From Chromatiales bacterium (lineage in GTDB: Bacteria; Pseudomonadota; Gammaproteobacteria; Steroidobacterales; GCA-2729495): DNA of 64,000 bases. The stretch is from assembly GCA_016789885.1 (NCBI GenBank), contig JAEUPZ010000034.1:62001-126000 (forward strand), read 5' to 3'. Shown here in pieces: positions 63,108 to 64,000 of this stretch; the stretch's first letter is position 1; each line of letters opens with the position of its first letter. Below the pieces are notes generated by a model. That model made no database searches. It saw nothing but the letters and a program-made list of their open reading frames with translations, and was not told where the DNA came from. The translations under genes and the position numbers were made by a program.

Positions 63108-64000
<893 letters not shown>

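Overview
The window is a high-GC, densely coded piece of a bacterial chromosome. Gene content and order point to a gammaproteobacterium. Supporting blocks are maf-rng-yhdP-nitrilase-tldD-pmbA; fau-6S RNA-zapA-zapB-like facing ygfB-pepP-ubiH-ubiI; coq7-crp; rplM-rpsI; and a gcv operon under a tandem glycine riboswitch. PEP-CTERM-type surface proteins, a split glycine decarboxylase (gcvPA/gcvPB) and coq7 suggest a less studied environmental lineage rather than an enteric. I cannot name the order from sequence alone.

Layout. 1-9.9 kb: the end of leuS, lptE and mtgA, then an accessory block (two PEP-CTERM proteins, an Ada-like methyltransferase, a MAPEG protein, an HNH protein), then hisI facing cysS-sufE-yidD and a Trm112-like gene. 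9.9-22.3 kb: a tight forward housekeeping run holA-nadD-rsfS-rlmH-maf-rng-yhdP-nitrilase-tldD-pmbA. 22.3-30.7 kb: yihY and purC (reverse), djlA-like and rpe (forward), crp and coq7 (reverse, with an exact-consensus CRP site before crp), a DUF481 barrel, rplM-rpsI, tRNA-Gln with a strong terminator, and rpiA (reverse). 30.8-32.6 kb: a 35-residue lysine-rich protein with its own promoter and terminator, then fau, 6S RNA, zapA and a zapB-like gene, all reverse. 32.7-39.6 kb: ygfB-pepP-ubiH-ubiI running without gaps into a two-gene module of a 7-TM inactive-transglutaminase protein and a RimK-like ATP-grasp ligase.

39.6-45.2 kb: tandem glycine riboswitch, gcvT-gcvH-gcvPA-gcvPB and a PfkB-type kinase. 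45.2-53.0 kb: a protein-quality-control cluster made of a 935-residue two-domain HtrA/Nma111-like protease, an orphan GroEL, a Lon-like AAA protease and a USP-like protein. 53.0-58.4 kb: envelope and redox genes (SDR lipoprotein, DUF423, aldo/keto reductase, LEA lipoprotein, helical protein, bactofilin-like membrane protein, MBL hydrolase). 58.6-62.0 kb: oxidative pentose phosphate genes gnd-zwf-pgl plus a small membrane protein. 62.1-63.0 kb: a VapBC-type toxin-antitoxin pair with an operator palindrome and an apparent antitoxin relic upstream. 63.1 kb to the end: the 3' part of argG (reverse).

The items most worth following are the 7-TM/ATP-grasp module, the proteolysis cluster, the lysine-rich micro-protein and the RNA/regulatory elements (6S RNA, glycine riboswitch, CRP site, apparently leaderless promoters). 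I saw no phage, insertion sequence, CRISPR array or rRNA.
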